Origin: Janthinobacterium sp. TB1-E2
GTDB lineage: Bacteria > Pseudomonadota > Gammaproteobacteria > Burkholderiales > Burkholderiaceae_D
DNA length: 64,000 nt
Direction of reading: 5' to 3'
Assembly (NCBI RefSeq): GCF_036885605.1
Contig: NZ_CP142523.1
Coordinates: 3,844,001 to 3,908,000 of the forward strand
Part shown: positions 61,642-64,000 of the stretch, one piece after another
Numbering within the stretch: the first letter of the stretch is position 1
How the letters are laid out: the number at the start of each line of letters is the position of its first letter
Translations under genes and position numbers: made by a program
The notes under the pieces: model-generated
What the model was told of the DNA's origin: nothing
Database searches by the model: none
The model's input: the letters and a program-made list of their open reading frames with translations, nothing else

Positions 61642-62844
61642 TTACAGGCTCGTGTCCTGGAAGGCCACGGTGGTTGCTTCGTGCTGCGCGTCGGCGCCTT
61701 GGTAACGCAGGATGTCGAAGGCGCAAGTGACGATCTTGTTTTTCTCGCCATCATCGACCTTGGCAGAGGTGATCTTGATGCGGCCCATGGCGATGGCCAT
61801 GACTTCGGCCAGCGGTGCCGTGCTGGCGGCCATGGCGTAGGCCAGCGGCAGCTCGACTTCCTGCTTGAAGTAATCGATGTATGCCGAATCCTGCATCAGC
61901 ACCGTGAACTGGCCCGAGCCCACCACCTTGCCGCGCGAGGCGGCCGTGGCGAACTTCGAGCCGATCACCGGATCGATCTTGACCTGGCCATCCAGCGACA
62001 GGGACATCCCCGTGCAGATTTGCGATGGGATGCCGGCAACCGACAGCATCGCGGTGGCGCCGGAGAACTTGCCGGTACCGGACGTGGCGGCCGGGGCTGC
62101 GAAGTACGCCGCTGGCGTGGTCGCGCCTTCCAGCTTACCCATCAGGGTGAAGTCCATGCTCGTGATGCCGTTCGGCTGCACGGCGATATCGACCTTGCTG
62201 ACCAACTGGTCGATGAAGCAGCGATTCACGGCGATGCCCGGATCCTGTACTTCCGCAGTGAACCAGTCCGTGGTGTGGCCGGTCAGCGGCGTGAAGCTGC
62301 GCTTGCCGGTCGCGGTCACGGTCACCGGATCGCCTTCGACCTTCACCGTCATGGCGCTGCCGTCCATGAACTGGCCCGACAATTTCAGTGCTGTCACCGA
62401 CGTGACGAAGAAATTCTTGCCGTTGTTGGCGATACCGGTGGTCAGGAAGCCGCCGATGCGCACGACAGTACCGGCACGGTGGCCGTCGGCGAGCCAGGAA
62501 CCGGCACTGCGCGTCAGCCCCGTCGCTCCCGATGCGATGGTGTTCTGTGCCGTGGTGACGCCGCCGGCGGTGAAGTCGCGACGCAGCAGCGCGGCCAGCA
62601 GCACCGCGTAGGTGCCACACGAGGCCTCGCCCTTGATGGCGCCAGAGGTGCGGAAGTTGCCCAGGCGGGTGTCGCTTTGCTGCTGGCTGGGGTCGATCTC
62701 GTTGCTCGAGTACTTGTCGGCGTCCGTGTCGAACGTCGCGGTCACGCGCGGATAGAGGCGGCCGGCGGCGGCCAGCGCCTTCGTGCCTTCCGCTGTTTGC
62801 TTGCCGATAACGAGCAGGCTGTCGATGCCGTTTGCAGTGGTCAT
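61642..62844 (-). CDS. Major tail (tube) protein
   Basis: A 400-residue protein at the position of the tail tube subunit. It begins MTTANGIDSLLVIGKQTAEG and is mostly beta-strand, with the sequence DPSQQQSDTRLGNFRTSG and a C-terminal Ig-like tail region, consistent with the phage tail tube family (Phage_tube_2-like). Being needed in hundreds of copies, it is bracketed by terminator hairpins on both sides. AAAGG lies upstream of the ATG. Confidence 0.87.
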   Translation of the reverse strand: MTTANGIDSLLVIGKQTAEGTKALAAAGRLYPRVTATFDTDADKYSSNEIDPSQQQSDTRLGNFRTSGAIKGEASCGTYAVLLAALLRRDFTAGGVTTAQNTIASGATGLTRSAGSWLADGHRAGTVVRIGGFLTTGIANNGKNFFVTSVTALKLSGQFMDGSAMTVKVEGDPVTVTATGKRSFTPLTGHTTDWFTAEVQDPGIAVNRCFIDQLVSKVDIAVQPNGITSMDFTLMGKLEGATTPAAYFAAPAATSGTGKFSGATAMLSVAGIPSQICTGMSLSLDGQVKIDPVIGSKFATAASRGKVVGSGQFTVLMQDSAYIDYFKQEVELPLAYAMAASTAPLAEVMAIAMGRIKITSAKVDDGEKNKIVTCAFDILRYQGADAQHEATTVAFQDTSL

Positions 62845-62872
62845 GGTGTGGATTGCCTTTCTTTGGTCGAAA

Positions 62873-62894
62873 AAAAAGACCGCCGAGGCGATCT
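62873..62894 (-). terminator. Terminator-like hairpin upstream of the major tail protein gene
   Basis: On the minus strand: GATCGCC-TC-GGCGGTC followed by T8. It lies 16 bases after the stop of the DUF4128-like gene and 28 bases before the major tail start. Confidence 0.75.
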
Positions 62895-62910
62895 GTGTGG
62901 GTGATGCGGG

Positions 62911-63312
62911 TTACAGGTTGCAGAACCAGCGAATTTTGACAGGGACCATCCAGCGGTCGCCGTCCTCTCGGCCGTCGGCTATTTCAGGCGTGCGCTCAAT
63001 CTGCACGGTCACATTGCCCTTCATGAAGCTTGCGCCGCGGCGGAACAGCTCCCTGATCATTTCAGCGCGGGCGCCGGCGGCCGCAGTGCCCTGCCCCGGC
63101 GGATACAGCAAGCTGACCTGGAAGATGCCACGCTCTTGGCGCGAGCCGTCGCCCATGGAATGATTGGCCGGTTCCGCCGGCAGCAGGTAGGCGGCCTGAT
63201 ATGGCCGGCCGGTGACCGGCGTGTACGGCACGTTCTGCCATACCGTATCGATGGCTGGCGCGAGGCTGGCCAGGGCCACCTCCAGCGCAGCGCGTATTGT
63301 TGATTGACTCAT
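62911..63312 (-). CDS. Tail terminator-like protein (DUF4128 type)
   Basis: A 133-residue protein of the DUF4128 group. It starts MSQSTIRAALEVALASLAPA, contains YTPVTGRPYQAAYLLPAEP, and ends with a basic beta strand (VPVKIRWF). Proteins in this position cap the tail and join it to the connector. Its start overlaps the gp10-like stop by four bases. Confidence 0.83.
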   Translation of the reverse strand: MSQSTIRAALEVALASLAPAIDTVWQNVPYTPVTGRPYQAAYLLPAEPANHSMGDGSRQERGIFQVSLLYPPGQGTAAAGARAEMIRELFRRGASFMKGNVTVQIERTPEIADGREDGDRWMVPVKIRWFCNL

Positions 63313-63806
63313 AATTTATAGCTCGAATAGCCTTGGGCGAACTCGCTAGCGGTGGTGCCGTCGCGCACGCCGTTCACCGCGTTATCCACAATTGTGCGGA
63401 ACTCCACAACCGTCAGCATCACCACGCCCACGGGTGCCTGGCGCGACCAGCCCTCCTCGATTCTTTTTGCATAAGGAAGATTGTTCACGAGGTAGATCAC
63501 GTCGCCCGCCTTTGCCGCGCTGATCGTGCTGCCGTGCGCGGCGATTGTAGCGCTGCCGTCTTTGTCGATCAGGTCGCGCACGCCGGCGGCGGGCGAGCCG
63601 ATGGAAAGCTGCCAGTTGGCACGGAAGCGGCCGCCGGTGTAACCAGGTGGCGGCTTGTGCTTCCAGAACTTGGCGTCACCGACCGGCGAGCGCTGCATCA
63701 CCTTATTGTCGACCTTCATGGTGATGGCGCGTGTGACCAAGTCCACATTGCCTTTTGTCTTGGCGATGAATTCGGCAATCTGCATGGAAAACGACATACT
63801 TGCCAT
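63309..63806 (-). CDS. HK97 gp10-like head-tail connection protein
   Basis: A 165-residue protein of the HK97 gp10 family type. It has AITMKVDNKVMQRSPVGDAK, then GRFRANWQLSIGSPAAG and a typical IYLVNNLPYAKRIEEGWSRQAP segment. It acts in tail completion or head-tail joining. The ATG at 63806 shares its A with the upstream stop (TGATG); an internal ATG at 63797 is also possible. Confidence 0.85.
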   Translation of the reverse strand: MASMSFSMQIAEFIAKTKGNVDLVTRAITMKVDNKVMQRSPVGDAKFWKHKPPPGYTGGRFRANWQLSIGSPAAGVRDLIDKDGSATIAAHGSTISAAKAGDVIYLVNNLPYAKRIEEGWSRQAPVGVVMLTVVEFRTIVDNAVNGVRDGTTASEFAQGYSSYKL

Positions 63807-64000
63807 CAAAGCCCCCTGAGTTGCAGCGTGTGCAGCACGGCCACGTCGACCGGCGCTGTGGTTTCGACGGCCTTGACCGTGTAGCTGGCGCCGCCAAACA
63901 GCACTAAGTCGGCGGTCGTAGGCTTCGGCATCGGCAAGCCGTTGCGCTGCAGCGGCGACAGCAGTAGTTGCTGGTCGCCCACCTGGATCAGCGTGCCGTC
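63806..64000 (-). CDS. Head-tail connector region protein (partial, start beyond window)
   Basis: The final 64 codons of a phage gene: LIQVGDQQLLLSPLQRNGLP, then ADLVLFGGASYTVKAVETTA and a basic end LQLRGL with TGA at 63808-63806. The GG-x-YTV-K pattern is common in small siphophage connector proteins encoded just before gp10. The N-terminus lies beyond position 64000. Confidence 0.7.
   Translation of the reverse strand, partial: DGTLIQVGDQQLLLSPLQRNGLPMPKPTTADLVLFGGASYTVKAVETTAPVDVAVLHTLQLRGL

Larger units (their letters stand above)
42247..64000. mobile_element. Prophage, siphovirus type (left part; continues beyond window)
   Basis: From the tRNA fragment to the window edge, nearly all genes run leftward in typical siphophage order read from the right: connector, gp10-like, tail terminator, major tail protein, assembly chaperones, tape measure, tail-tip proteins, fibre, holin, endolysin, spanins, then accessory genes. 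No contractile sheath genes are seen. The integrase, repressor, terminase, portal and capsid genes are not in the window. Confidence 0.92.

Noticed and set aside
1-64000. CRISPR arrays, rRNA genes or complete insertion sequences
   Set aside because: No regularly spaced repeats, no rRNA-like sequence and no intact transposase with terminal inverted repeats were seen.

Overview
The window is chromosomal DNA of a GC-rich betaproteobacterium, almost certainly Janthinobacterium or a close Oxalobacteraceae relative. The strongest evidence is a complete violacein operon (vioABCDE, 23.0-30.4 kb). Its proteins resemble, but are not identical to, the Chromobacterium set. No rRNA gene or CRISPR array is visible.

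Region 0-22.7 kb is ordinary chromosome. It holds an ECF sigma factor, an FeS-type photolyase-like protein, a bifunctional penicillin-binding protein, a class D beta-lactamase translationally coupled to an unknown gene, zinc-independent folE2 divergent from an ArsR-family regulator, and alkB. It continues with a GntR/SDR/racemase operon, a thioesterase, an aromatic-type amino acid permease, a PAS-GAF-GGDEF diguanylate cyclase, a pair of small exported proteins (one DUF411), and monomeric NADP-isocitrate dehydrogenase. Several starts were moved inward because a good ribosome binding site lies at an internal codon.

Region 22.7-37.3 kb is the secondary-metabolite neighbourhood. A perfect FNR-type box lies between a small membrane-protein gene and vioA. 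vioA-E overlap or nearly touch and end in a long terminator hairpin. Then come an MFS transporter, an AraC-family regulator, a protein with Vps62-like features and an aerolysin-like Ser/Thr-rich C-terminal region (candidate pore-forming toxin), a small Cys-containing exported protein, a YddG-type aromatic amino acid exporter, and an exported protein with one c-type heme motif.

Region 37.3-42.2 kb is a junk and accessory zone. It has fragments of a ParM-like plasmid segregation gene and of a transposase, an MFS/AraC divergent pair, a frameshifted pseudogene, a Cys-containing exported protein and a glycine-rich 60-residue protein.

Region 42.25-64 kb is the left part of a siphophage-type prophage, still open at the window edge. 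It begins at a displaced tRNA 3' fragment, a probable attachment site. Reading inward come an SOS-controlled gene with a near-consensus LexA box, a SRAP (HMCES/YedK) protein, an AT-rich membrane-protein gene, an orphan adenine methylase, a lysis cassette (nested Rz/Rz1, GH19 endolysin, holin), a tail fibre, tail-tip proteins, the tape measure, two tail assembly chaperone frames joined by a -1 slippery heptamer, the major tail protein bracketed by terminators, and connector and terminator proteins. The integrase, head genes, terminase and early genes must lie beyond position 64000.
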